From an uncultured Ruminococcus sp. (GTDB lineage Bacteria > Bacillota > Clostridia > Oscillospirales > Ruminococcaceae), in assembly GCA_949291125.1 (NCBI GenBank), contig CASEUJ010000010.1, forward strand, positions 1-43,627: a DNA stretch of 43,627 nt, given 5' to 3'. Positions 1-6,944 of this stretch are shown here, piece by piece (the first letter of the stretch is position 1; the number at the start of each line of letters is the position of its first letter). The notes under the pieces are model-generated. The model ran no database searches and was not told where the DNA came from. It saw nothing but the letters and a program-made list of their open reading frames with translations. The translations under genes and the position numbers were made by a program.

Positions 1-271
1 ACCTGAATAATAATTTCATCTTGACAATCGAATAATCATGTGCTAATATGCAGATAAGACCGACTGCTCTCACAATCGGTCTCATCATATACTTTTCTAT
101 TGTACTATTTCACGTTTACACAGAATTCGGGATTGACTCATTTCTCTTAGTCGTTTTGTACAATTTGTTCTTTCAAACTTTGTCTAACTTTTTGGGGGGC
201 AGATCAGTTCCCTTTGGAATTGGTGGTTTTTTTAAAATGCGCGGTTGGTCACTCCCCAGTGTATACTTAAT
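1..271. other. Non-coding start of window
   Basis: No convincing gene is seen. A 75-codon hydrophobic reading frame on the plus strand from position 48 has no ribosome binding site and no recognisable family, so it is not called. The only structure is a 9-bp inverted repeat at 58-66 and 73-81 with a 6-nt loop. It pairs fully (with one G-U) in minus-strand RNA, so it may be the end of a transcription unit or just a hairpin. There is no strong T tract after it. Confidence 0.5.
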
Positions 272-300
272 TTGACATTTGTAAAAAACTGTGCTATACT
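272..300 (+). promoter_or_regulatory. Sigma-A promoter of the SDR gene
   Basis: TTGACA at 272-277 and TATACT at 295-300 are separated by exactly 17 nt. A second -10-like TATAAT at 309-314 lies just downstream but has no good -35. The transcript would have a leader of roughly 90 nt before the ATG at 399. Confidence 0.75.
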
Positions 301-398
301 AAATTTGTTATAATGTAGGCATATCGAAGCATGGATGTGCACTTTTGTCGTTATAGCAAAAATGATAATATAAACATGATTTTCAAGGAGGTTTCCAG

Positions 399-1169
399 AT
401 GAGAAATTATTTTGATTTAACGGGACAGGTTGCCGTTGTAACCGGCGCCTCTACAGGATTGGGGGTACAGATGGCCAAGGCGTTTGCCAGCCAGGGGGCT
501 AATATTGTCCTTATCGCAAGACGTCAAAATTTGCTCGATGAAAATGCAAGGGCAATCGAAAAGGAGTTTGGCGTAAAAACGCTTCCTTATACTTGCGATA
601 TCACGGATACTGAAAAAGTAAAATCTGCCGTTTCTGCTGTCATGGAAAAGTTCGGACGTGTAGATATCCTTGTAAATAATGCTGGAACCGGTGCAGTGGC
701 GCCGGCAGTTGATATTACAGATGAGCAATTTATAAATGAATGCAAAATCGATCTGTTTGGCTCCTTTATTTGCGCTCGTGAATTTGCAAAAGAAATGATC
801 AAGGCAAAGTATGGTCGCATCATTAATATTTCTTCCATGTATGGTCTTGTGGGCAATATGGCAGCGACCTGTGCACCTTATCATGCAGCCAAAGGTGGCG
901 TAGTCAATATGACGCGTGCACTGGCTGCGGAATGGGGGAAAGAGGGAATCACGGTCAACTCGATTTGCCCTGGATATTTCTGGACTCCTCTTACGAAAGA
1001 TACGTTGGAAACCGATTGGTTTACAGAATATGCAAAAGGTTCAATTCCCCTTGGTCGCTATGGGAGAGAAGGCGAATTAGACACTTGTGCATTATTCTTG
1101 GCTTCGCCGGCTTCTAGCTATGTAAATGGTCAGAATATTGCAGTGGATGGTGGATATACTGCCATATAA
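399..1169 (+). CDS. SDR-family oxidoreductase (gluconate 5-dehydrogenase-like)
   Basis: This is a classical short-chain dehydrogenase/reductase of 256 residues, a cytosolic NAD(P)-dependent enzyme that interconverts an alcohol and a ketone. The Rossmann cofactor motif TGASTGLG is at residues 15-22, the structural NNAG at 93-96, and the catalytic Ser near 145 with Tyr161-x3-Lys165 (YHAAK). The C-terminal NGQNIAVDGGYT is typical of the classical subfamily. Overall style is close to gluconate 5-dehydrogenase and 3-oxoacyl-ACP reductase-like sugar dehydrogenases, but the substrate cannot be read from sequence. The start is supported by AAGGAGG about 8 nt upstream. The gene stands alone between its own promoter and a strong terminator, so it is monocistronic. 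A hexonate or polyol substrate is an inference from the subfamily. Confidence 0.9.
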   Translation: MRNYFDLTGQVAVVTGASTGLGVQMAKAFASQGANIVLIARRQNLLDENARAIEKEFGVKTLPYTCDITDTEKVKSAVSAVMEKFGRVDILVNNAGTGAVAPAVDITDEQFINECKIDLFGSFICAREFAKEMIKAKYGRIINISSMYGLVGNMAATCAPYHAAKGGVVNMTRALAAEWGKEGITVNSICPGYFWTPLTKDTLETDWFTEYAKGSIPLGRYGREGELDTCALFLASPASSYVNGQNIAVDGGYTAI

Positions 1170-1267
1170 AGGCATGGCGACAGGATTGAACTGTAAGTGG
1201 TAAAACAGAGCGATTGCCAGATGTTTTGTGAGCTACCATGACACTTCGATGCGCTATCGTTTTATGA

Positions 1268-1304
1268 ACCGCCTTTCGCAGGGATTTTGCGAAGGGCGGT
1301 TTTG
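1268..1304 (+). terminator. Rho-independent terminator after SDR gene
   Basis: A 13-bp stem (ACCGCCTTTCGCA with its near-perfect complement ending at 1300) around a 7-nt loop is followed by a short T run. It closes the SDR transcription unit. Confidence 0.8.
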
Positions 1305-1375
1305 CAGATATTGTACTTGTTTTTCAGAGATAATGGATTTCGTTACATTTTATAGTCACAAAAATTGAAAAGCAA

Positions 1376-1492
1376 ATGTTTCTCATAACCGAGATGCTCC
1401 TCCATCTCGGCTTCCAGCATCTGCTCAATTGTTCCAGCGAAAAGACGCTTCAATTTATTCTGAATATCTCCTGTGCTCTGGTAGTCTGCCAT
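1376..1492 (-). pseudogene. IS256-family transposase N-terminal remnant
   Basis: Reading the minus strand from ATG at 1492 gives 39 residues ending MLEAEMEEHLGYEKH at 1376. This block (…DIQNKLKRLFAGTIEQ followed by MLEAEMEEHLGYEKH) is the hallmark N-terminal region of IS256-family (mutator) transposases. The similarity then stops: the usual Asn/Gly/Arg-rich stretch (GNSRNGY) is absent and a stop follows after about a dozen unrelated codons. The DDE catalytic core is completely missing, so this is a non-functional fossil. Identification is from memory of the family, not an alignment. Confidence 0.75.
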
Positions 1493-1549
1493 CAGATACT
1501 TTACCAGTTAGTGGTCTTAGTTCCATGGTATCACACAGCCTTTTCCTTG

Positions 1550-1801
1550 TCAGGATTGTTCCTGAATCTTCTTCAGCGCTGTTGCAAGCTGATCCGGACA
1601 TGATGTCGGACGACTGCCACAATGAATATTTTCCAGACGGCGAATCACTTCGTCCACCGACATTCCCTTGACCAGTGCGCCGATCCCCTGTGTGTTGCCA
1701 TTACATCCGCCGATAAACTGTACATTCTGTATCACATCCCCATCAATATCAATTAGGATCTGACGTGAACAGACTCCACGCGGTGTGTATGTATATTGCA
1801 T
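1550..1801 (-). CDS. TSCPD domain protein (TIGR03905-like)
   Basis: A small protein of 83 residues. It opens with MQYTYTPRGVCS and contains QFIGGCNGNTQGIGALVKGM and a C-terminal HCGSRPTSCPDQLA segment, so its conserved Cys residues and the C-x-SRPTSCPDQ motif place it in the TSCPD family (TIGR03905 type), also found as a C-terminal domain of vitamin B12-dependent ribonucleotide reductases. The stand-alone form has no known function; a metal- or nucleotide-related role is only an inference. Start choice: ATG at 1801 preceded by AAGGAG about 9 nt upstream. It appears intact and is transcribed alone. Confidence 0.85.
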   Translation of the reverse strand: MQYTYTPRGVCSRQILIDIDGDVIQNVQFIGGCNGNTQGIGALVKGMSVDEVIRRLENIHCGSRPTSCPDQLATALKKIQEQS

Positions 1802-1835
1802 TTGCGTTCACTCCTTATTTAAGGTTTTAAGGTTT

Positions 1836-1861
1836 CCCCGGGTACATTTCGGGGTTTTTTT
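1836..1861 (+). terminator. Terminator-like hairpin, plus orientation
   Basis: CCCCG at 1836-1840 pairs with CGGGG at 1850-1854, followed by seven T residues. The T tract faces the plus direction, yet no plus-strand gene is recognisable upstream after the SDR terminator. It may be left from a lost gene, or block read-through toward the XRE gene. The stem is only 5 bp. Confidence 0.45.
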
Positions 1862-1920
1862 ATTATAGCATAATTTTCTGAAAAATGCAAGACTAGAACT
1901 AACAGCAAAATCACCTTGCT

Positions 1921-2135
1921 TTATCGATTCACCTCTCGCTTATCCGTTCGCCCCAGCAGATAATCCACGGAGACATCAAAAAATCCGCGATCCGGATCAA
2001 AACTGCCGTTGGAATGTCATGTCCACCGGACTCATAGTAACTGTAGGTGCGTTGGCTGCAATACAAAACCTTTGCCATATCTATCTGTGTTAAATCCATG
2101 TCCTCTCGTAAATTGCGAATTCGTACATATTGCAT
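1921..2135 (-). pseudogene. XRE-family HTH regulator, frameshifted near C-terminus
   Basis: The start is ATG at 2135 with AAGGGCGG upstream. The product is a small Cro/CI-type DNA-binding protein: IRNLREDMDLTQIDMAK, the recognition helix region CSQRTYSYYESG, and IPTAVLIRIADF. In the open frame the end then becomes LMSPWIICWGERISER (stop at 1929-1931), unlike the family. Adding one base in the run of six A at 1978-1983 restores FFDVSVDYLLGRTDKREVNR ending at 1921, which is the standard XRE C-terminus. So a 1-nt deletion in a homopolymer has shifted the frame. The HTH itself is intact, so the shortened product might still bind DNA. It could also be a sequencing error or a slippage site. It is divergent from the truncated zinc-ribbon gene and probably bound the palindrome between them. 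Confidence 0.75.
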
Positions 2136-2172
2136 AAAATACCGCCCTTTCTTCATGAATATCATTTTATGC

Positions 2173-2203
2173 TAGAACAAATAGTTCTATTGACTTTTAG
2201 AAC
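2173..2203. promoter_or_regulatory. Putative XRE operator
   Basis: TAGAAC at 2173-2178 and GTTCTA at 2184-2189 form a perfect inverted repeat with a 5-nt spacer, and a third half-site TAGAAC occurs at 2198-2203. The repeats overlap the -35 box of the plus-strand promoter and lie about 40-70 bp upstream of the divergent XRE start. This arrangement fits auto-repression plus control of the divergent gene. Binding is inferred. Confidence 0.65.
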
Positions 2204-2218
2204 AAAACGTGCTATAAT
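2190..2218 (+). promoter_or_regulatory. Sigma-A promoter of the zinc-ribbon gene
   Basis: TTGACT at 2190-2195 and TATAAT at 2213-2218 have a 17-nt spacer. The -35 box is embedded in the TAGAAC repeats. Confidence 0.75.
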
Positions 2219-2237
2219 GAATCAAATTAAAGAAAGG

Positions 2238-2429
2238 ATGTTTTTCATAGAAGTGGCGCAACACACTGCGCGACCGGCTTCAAAAATGAAATTTTGCAAG
2301 CACTGTGGCGGAAAAATCCCGGAGGATGCGATGATCTGCACGCTTTGTGGCAGACAGGTAGAGCAGATCAGTCAAAACACCGCTACTCAACCGCAAATCG
2401 ACATCAACTCATCCAATTGCTCCGTATAA
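2238..2429 (+). pseudogene. Truncated zinc-ribbon protein (TM2-type N-terminus)
   Basis: About 63 residues with one zinc ribbon, MKFCKHCGGKIPEDAMIC followed by TLCGRQVEQ, i.e. two CxxC pairs. This N-terminus, followed by a Gln/Asn-rich linker (QPQIDINSS), is what precedes a TM2 membrane domain in many Clostridia proteins. Here the reading frame stops in the linker and runs directly into a terminator, so the membrane part is missing. The start is uncertain: ATG 2238 overlaps its GAAAGG, GTG 2253 is better spaced, and ATG 2286 gives the ribbon alone. It may be a decayed gene or a functional mini zinc-ribbon protein. It sits under the promoter/operator shared with the XRE gene. Confidence 0.5.
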
Positions 2430-2430
2430 A

Positions 2431-2469
2431 AAAGCGTTGTGTGAATCTTATTTGTTCACACAACGCTTT
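2431..2469. terminator. Bidirectional terminator between zinc-ribbon gene and pnp
   Basis: A perfect 15-bp stem (2431-2445 with 2455-2469) surrounds a 9-nt loop and is flanked by A/T runs on both sides. In the minus direction it ends in a run of T about 30 nt after the pnp stop codon, so it is a strong pnp terminator. It also closes the plus-strand zinc-ribbon gene. Confidence 0.9.
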
Positions 2470-2495
2470 TGTTGTTTTATTTGGTATAATTGGGA

Positions 2496-4616
2496 TTATG
2501 CTTTCGCCTGTTTTCGCCGTGCCTCCAGCTCTTCCAGCGCATCCTTGCGTGAAAGGCTAATTTTGCCGTCATTAATCTCCATAATCTTAACTACAATCGC
2601 ATCACCTACGGACACAACATCCTCTACACGCTCCACACGCTCTTTGTCAAGCTTGGAAATGTGTACAAGACCATCCCTTCCTGGTGCGATCTCGACAAAT
2701 GCACCAAACGGCTTGATGGATACAACCTTCCCCTTATAGATTGCACCGACTTCCGGATCCATGGCAATAGTCTCGATGATCTGATATGCCTTGCGGCAGC
2801 CATCCATAGAAATACCACTAATAAAGACATGACCATCCTCGTTCACATCAATCTTGACGTCACAGTCGGCCGTGATCTTTTGGATCACCTTACCACCCTG
2901 ACCGATCACATCGCGGATCTTGTCCACCGGAATTTGCAACTGGAGCATCTTTGGCGCATATTGACCAACAGTCACTCTCGGCTCGGCAATTGCCTTGAGC
3001 ATGATCTCATCGAGAATATAGAGCCTCGCCTTCCGGGTCTTTTCAAACGCTTCCTGAATAATCGCCGGCGTCAAGCCATCAATCTTGATATCCACTTGAA
3101 TTGCTGTGATCCCCTTCTTGGTACCGCCCACCTTAAAGTCCATATCGCCATAGAAATCTTCCAGACCCTGGATATCCACCATGGTCATGAATTTATCACT
3201 ATCCGGCAGCGTGATCAGACCACACGAGATACCAGCAACCGGCGCCTTGATCGGCACACCGGCATCCATCAATGCAAGCGTCGAACCACAAATAGACGCC
3301 TGAGAAGTAGAGCCGTTGGATGACAGTACTTCCGACACTAGACGCATTGCATACGGGAACTCTTCGACTGAAGGCAGAACCGGTACAAGGGCACGCTCTG
3401 CCAATGCACCATGTCCAATTTCACGACGTCCCGGACCACGACTAGGCTTTGTTTCGCCGACAGAATAGGACGGGAAATTATACTGATGCATATAACGCTT
3501 GGATGTTTCTTCATCCAAGCCATCCAAGCGCTGGCTTTCGCTCACAGGGCCGAGCGTTGCAACGGTCAGAACCTGTGTCTGACCACGGGTAAACAACCCT
3601 GTCCCGTGTACACGCGGCAATACTCCGACCTCTGCCGCCAGCGGACGGATCTCATCAATACCTCGTCCATCCACACGCTTGCCCTCATAGAGCCATGTCC
3701 GGACAATTTTCTTTTGCAGTAAATAGAGGCACTCGTCGATCATGCCGGTTTTGTCCTCATACTGTGCATCAAACATTTCATGCATGGCATCCACGATCGG
3801 ACGCAAGCGCTCTTCTCGGACATTTTTATCATTCGTATCCAGCGCATGTGCTACCTGATCATACACCTGTGCTTCGATGGCCGCAAACAATTCATTGTCG
3901 ACCTTGTGTTCTTCAAACTGGAACTTTTCTTTTCCAATCTTTGACTGAATATCGGAAATAAAGTCCACCATTTTCTGGATTTCTCGATGACCGACAAGAA
4001 TTGCCTCAAGCATCGTGTCCTCCGGCACTTCGTTTGCGCCAGCCTCGATCATGACAATCTTTTCCTTTGTGCCAGCAACAATAAGCTGTAAGTCATTATG
4101 CCCACGCTGTTCCAGCGTCGGGTTAAGCACAATCTCGCCATCCACCAGACCAACACTAATGCCAGCAATCGGTCCTTTCCACGGAATATCCGAAATAGAC
4201 AGCGCAATCGAAGTTGCAATCATTCCGGTGATATCCGGGGCGCAGTCTGGATCCACAGACAATACTGTCATCACGACAGAAACATCGTTGCGCATTGACT
4301 TTGGGAACAGCGGACGGATCGGACGATCAACCATACGAGAGGTCAGAATGGCCTTCTCCGACGGCTTACCCTCACGCTTGGTGAAGGATCCCGGGATCTT
4401 TCCCACCGAATACATTCGCTCTTCATAATCAACCGAAAGCGGGAAAAAATCGATTCCTTCACGTGGCTTTGCACTCGCCGTAACATTTGCCATCACAACT
4501 GTATCACCATAGCGTACCCAGCAAGAGCCGTTAGAAAGCTCACATGTTTTACCAGTTTCCACAACCAGCGGTCTACCAGCAAATGTCGTTTCAAATTTCT
4601 GTACGTTTTCAAACAT
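2496..4616 (-). CDS. pnp: Polyribonucleotide nucleotidyltransferase (PNPase)
   Basis: This 706-residue protein has the full PNPase architecture: two RNase PH-like domains joined by a helical linker, then KH and S1 RNA-binding domains. Recognisable blocks are GKIPGSFTKREGKPSEKAILTSRMVDRPIRPLF in the first PH domain, GLFTRGQTQ and SSNGSTSQASICG in the second, IRDVIGQGGKVIQKI in KH (about residue 560) and GAIYKGKVVSIKPFGAFVEI in S1. It is a phosphate-dependent 3'-5' exoribonuclease that acts in mRNA turnover. ATG at 4616 is chosen over an upstream start because MFENVQKFETTFAGR is the conserved N-terminus and GAAAGGAA lies ahead. It follows rpsO in the usual rpsO-pnp order, with a terminator and a structured leader between them. 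Confidence 0.97.
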   Translation of the reverse strand: MFENVQKFETTFAGRPLVVETGKTCELSNGSCWVRYGDTVVMANVTASAKPREGIDFFPLSVDYEERMYSVGKIPGSFTKREGKPSEKAILTSRMVDRPIRPLFPKSMRNDVSVVMTVLSVDPDCAPDITGMIATSIALSISDIPWKGPIAGISVGLVDGEIVLNPTLEQRGHNDLQLIVAGTKEKIVMIEAGANEVPEDTMLEAILVGHREIQKMVDFISDIQSKIGKEKFQFEEHKVDNELFAAIEAQVYDQVAHALDTNDKNVREERLRPIVDAMHEMFDAQYEDKTGMIDECLYLLQKKIVRTWLYEGKRVDGRGIDEIRPLAAEVGVLPRVHGTGLFTRGQTQVLTVATLGPVSESQRLDGLDEETSKRYMHQYNFPSYSVGETKPSRGPGRREIGHGALAERALVPVLPSVEEFPYAMRLVSEVLSSNGSTSQASICGSTLALMDAGVPIKAPVAGISCGLITLPDSDKFMTMVDIQGLEDFYGDMDFKVGGTKKGITAIQVDIKIDGLTPAIIQEAFEKTRKARLYILDEIMLKAIAEPRVTVGQYAPKMLQLQIPVDKIRDVIGQGGKVIQKITADCDVKIDVNEDGHVFISGISMDGCRKAYQIIETIAMDPEVGAIYKGKVVSIKPFGAFVEIAPGRDGLVHISKLDKERVERVEDVVSVGDAIVVKIMEINDGKISLSRKDALEELEARRKQAKA

Positions 4617-4669
4617 CTTTTTTGATTCCTTTCCCGATTTGCATTTCAACGATTTTCGTCCCAATATTT

Positions 4670-4747
4670 CAACAGCAGCGTTAGCAAAAAGCCCTGACTT
4701 TCCAAATCAACCGGGAAAATCACGGTTTCCTGCTAAACAAGCTGTTG
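4670..4747 (-). promoter_or_regulatory. pnp leader stem-loop
   Basis: In minus-strand RNA, CAACAGC (forward 4670-4676) and TTAGC (4681-4685) pair with GCTAA (4732-4736) and GCTGTTG (4741-4747), leaving a symmetric 4x4 internal loop and enclosing smaller hairpins. The long stem lies about 50 nt upstream of the pnp start. In other bacteria pnp is autoregulated through RNase III cleavage of such a leader hairpin; the same role here is an inference. Confidence 0.5.
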
Positions 4748-4770
4748 TTGCAAACCGCTTACAAGTACAA

Positions 4771-4808
4771 AAAGGCAGACCGGGACGCACTTGCACCCCG
4801 ACTGCCTT
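4771..4808 (-). terminator. Terminator/attenuator after rpsO
   Basis: The minus strand folds as AAGGCAG…CTGCCTT with an inner CGGG/CCCG, followed by five T. It lies 14 nt beyond the rpsO stop, so it limits read-through from rpsO into pnp. Confidence 0.75.
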
Positions 4809-4821
4809 CCCATTGACAATC

Positions 4822-5088
4822 TTACTTACGGATACCGAGCTTTTCGATGCATGCACGATAGCGATTGACATCCTTCTTCTTGAGGTAAGCCAGCAGATTT
4901 CTTCTATGACCTACCATCTTGAGCAGACCTCTTCTCGAATGATGGTCATTCTTGTGTGTCTTCAAATGTGCTGTCAGATCATTGATTCTTTTCGTGAGAA
5001 TTGCGATCTGTACTTCTGGCGAACCGGTATCATTCGCATGTGTCTGATTGTTTGCAATAATCTCGGTTTTTTCTTCTTTCAGTAACAT
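4822..5088 (-). CDS. rpsO: 30S ribosomal protein S15
   Basis: An 88-residue protein matching ribosomal S15 over its full usual length. It shows [38 protein letters not shown] and [17 protein letters not shown]15 binds 16S rRNA at the three-way junction of helices 20-22 and organises the central domain of the 30S subunit. ATG at 5088 follows a GAGGTG sequence at normal distance. The gene has its own sigma-A promoter and a structured leader that may bind S15, as known for several bacterial rpsO mRNAs. Confidence 0.98.
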   Translation of the reverse strand: MLLKEEKTEIIANNQTHANDTGSPEVQIAILTKRINDLTAHLKTHKNDHHSRRGLLKMVGHRRNLLAYLKKKDVNRYRACIEKLGIRK

Positions 5089-5137
5089 AATTTTTCACCT
5101 CATAAAATATTACCCATATTCTTAGAAAAAGGTGGGT

Positions 5138-5161
5138 GAATCCCTGTTTACAGGCTGATTC
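5138..5161 (-). promoter_or_regulatory. rpsO 5' leader hairpin
   Basis: GAATC-CCTG (5138-5146) and CAGG (5151-5154) plus GATTC (5157-5161) form a two-part stem with a 4-nt loop and a 2-nt bulge in the rpsO leader. Autoregulation by S15 binding to the leader is known in other bacteria, but the exact fold differs by clade. The regulatory role here is inferred. Confidence 0.45.
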
Positions 5162-5188
5162 CAGATTCCAAGCATACGGCTAATAAAT

Positions 5189-5217
5189 ATTATAACATGT
5201 TTAGACGAACTTGTAAA
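5189..5217 (-). promoter_or_regulatory. rpsO promoter
   Basis: On the minus strand TTTACA (forward 5212-5217) and TATAAT (forward 5189-5194) are spaced by 17 nt, about 100 nt upstream of the rpsO start. Confidence 0.75.
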
Positions 5218-5233
5218 GCATTTATTTTTTGAA

Positions 5234-6223
5234 TTAAGAAATAATTTTACCTTTATGACCCTTCGAAGCTTCACTATGGTTCGATCCACTGCCACGCTTT
5301 GCTTTTTTATCAGGTTCTATGGGCTTTTCCTTGCCGCCCATATCTTCAAATACTGTTTCCTCTTCTGAAGTTGTTCCCTGTATCAGCTCTGGATTGATCT
5401 CACCGCGCTGTTCATAATACGGATTGATGATATATTTTTGAATAATGGGATAACATTCTACCACAACCGCAAGTCCAAGCCACGATGCCGGCAAAAAAGG
5501 GGTCAAAAACAGCAGAATCATTGAATAGCGCAGATTCATAAATAGCAGCACCACAACATAAAGCGCCACAACAACTCCTACAATCAACAGCACGATCACA
5601 TTCTTTTTCAGTGCAACGACCGCAAGCGCCAACGAATTTTTCAACACATTTTTCAAAGAAAGATTCGTGGAGATCATCATCAGAAATGCGTAAAAATTCA
5701 TCAGCAGCACTATCAAACCAATACTCAGTGTAATTGCGAAAAAAACATAATAGACCTTACTTCCCGTTTGCTCAATGAGGCGCGGATATACATAGCATGC
5801 GGCAGCAATACAACATGCCAGCACACAATCTAAGATCCCCACCACAGCTGCATACTTGAATTCACTGCGCAGCGTACGGAAAAAGTCATGTAAAATAAAC
5901 GTCGGCTTCTCCATAAAAAAGTTTTTCAAAATCTTCGTATGCGCCGCCGTTGCAGGTCCAAACAAGACGGCAAACACTACAACAAGAACTGCCGCCAGAA
6001 TGAGCATCAAACCTGACTGTGCTCCCTGTGAAAAATAGATGAAGATCAAAGTGATCGATACGATCAACGGCAGGAAGAACATGAAATAAAGCAAATTTAA
6101 TCCTAATAGTTTCCAAAACTTCCTTCCAAATATTTCAAAATAACGGAAGAAGCCTTTTTTCTTCGGTGCATTTTTGGCTATGCCGGAACCGGCACGTTCA
6201 TAGTTACCGCCAAACAAACCCAT
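5234..6223 (-). CDS. DUF624/YesL-like membrane protein
   Basis: A 329-residue integral membrane protein with about six hydrophobic segments and a basic/acidic cytoplasmic tail (after about residue 265, rich in E, K, G and S). The N-terminus with GFFRYFEIFGRKFWKLLGLNLLY, the LFGPATAAHTKILKNF segment and DFFRTLRSEFK fit the DUF624/YesL family, whose members have no settled function and often sit near sugar transporters. ATG at 6223 follows AAAGG. Its start overlaps the end of the SpoIIM-like gene by 46 nt, so the two are co-translated. The short polar tail is not a known domain. Confidence 0.75.
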   Translation of the reverse strand: MGLFGGNYERAGSGIAKNAPKKKGFFRYFEIFGRKFWKLLGLNLLYFMFFLPLIVSITLIFIYFSQGAQSGLMLILAAVLVVVFAVLFGPATAAHTKILKNFFMEKPTFILHDFFRTLRSEFKYAAVVGILDCVLACCIAAACYVYPRLIEQTGSKVYYVFFAITLSIGLIVLLMNFYAFLMMISTNLSLKNVLKNSLALAVVALKKNVIVLLIVGVVVALYVVVLLFMNLRYSMILLFLTPFLPASWLGLAVVVECYPIIQKYIINPYYEQRGEINPELIQGTTSEEETVFEDMGGKEKPIEPDKKAKRGSGSNHSEASKGHKGKIIS

Positions 6224-6864
6224 AATTTATCGAAACCTTTCTTTAGTATTCCCGTTTCATGAACGGCTCCAGCCGTTTGAAACGCATAAAACGCCAAGCC
6301 ATAGACCATTGCCAACAACAGGATCAGAATTGCCAGCACCGCAAAGCGGATACAATACAACCTTAGCTGGTGCAGCATCTGTTCCGCCGGATCATCTTGA
6401 AAGACAAAAGTTGACAGTCTACCGGAAAACCGCATTGATTCCCGTGCAGCAACCACCAGAAGCAGTGACGCCGGCACATGATAGGGCAACAGGCAAATCA
6501 ATTGCAGCAGATGATCCCCATCTGTTCCAGTGTTGCTCAATACACTTCCAACACAGAATCCATATACCGCCAACAAGACCATCACTGCTGGCTGACCAAT
6601 TGCGGAAAACCCCAGCATAAACAATCCCAACATAAACATCCCAGCTCCCGAAACACCTTCCATAAAAAGTGCAGAAAGCGTTGGTTTTGTCGCAAAGAAA
6701 TCACCAATACACCTTGTCCAGCCTATTGTGGTATCATTCCATTCCAAAAATATCACACATAAAGTGCGAGCTCCGGCGCCGAGTAAAATGACGCCAAACA
6801 AAAAAAGAAATAGGCGTTGTCTTTTCTGGCTTGTAGTCAAAGTTGTCCTTTTTCGGATCATCAT
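6178..6864 (-). CDS. SpoIIM-like membrane protein
   Basis: A 228-residue protein with about five membrane segments. The central GFSAIGQPAVMVLLAVYGFCVGSVLSN followed by LPYHVPASLLLVVAARESMRFS is the pattern of the stage II sporulation protein M family. In Bacillus SpoIIM works with SpoIID and SpoIIP in septal peptidoglycan removal during engulfment; members outside the DMP operon are less well understood. Start ATG 6864 has GGAGG 7 nt upstream. It lies between proC and the YesL-like gene on the same strand. The assignment is by motif style, so a related DUF95 membrane protein is the alternative. Confidence 0.65.
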   Translation of the reverse strand: MMIRKRTTLTTSQKRQRLFLFLFGVILLGAGARTLCVIFLEWNDTTIGWTRCIGDFFATKPTLSALFMEGVSGAGMFMLGLFMLGFSAIGQPAVMVLLAVYGFCVGSVLSNTGTDGDHLLQLICLLPYHVPASLLLVVAARESMRFSGRLSTFVFQDDPAEQMLHQLRLYCIRFAVLAILILLLAMVYGLAFYAFQTAGAVHETGILKKGFDKLWVCLAVTMNVPVPA

Positions 6865-6944
6865 GTACCATCCTCCGTCTTACAGATTTCTGCTAACAGA
6901 GTATGTAAAACTCAATCCGATTAGAACGCAACTAACCTCATTTT

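Noticed and set aside
58-81. Hairpin near the window start as a rho-independent terminator
   Set aside because: The stem is fair but there is no T tract on either strand and no gene visible to terminate.
48-275. 75-codon hydrophobic reading frame at the window start
   Set aside because: No ribosome binding site, no family resemblance, and its end overlaps the -35 box of the SDR promoter.
2661-3323. 220-codon plus-strand reading frame opposite pnp
   Set aside because: It is a codon-bias shadow of the well-conserved PNPase gene on the minus strand.
4639-5085. 148-codon plus-strand reading frame across rpsO and the pnp leader
   Set aside because: It runs antisense through rpsO and two RNA structures and has no ribosome binding site.
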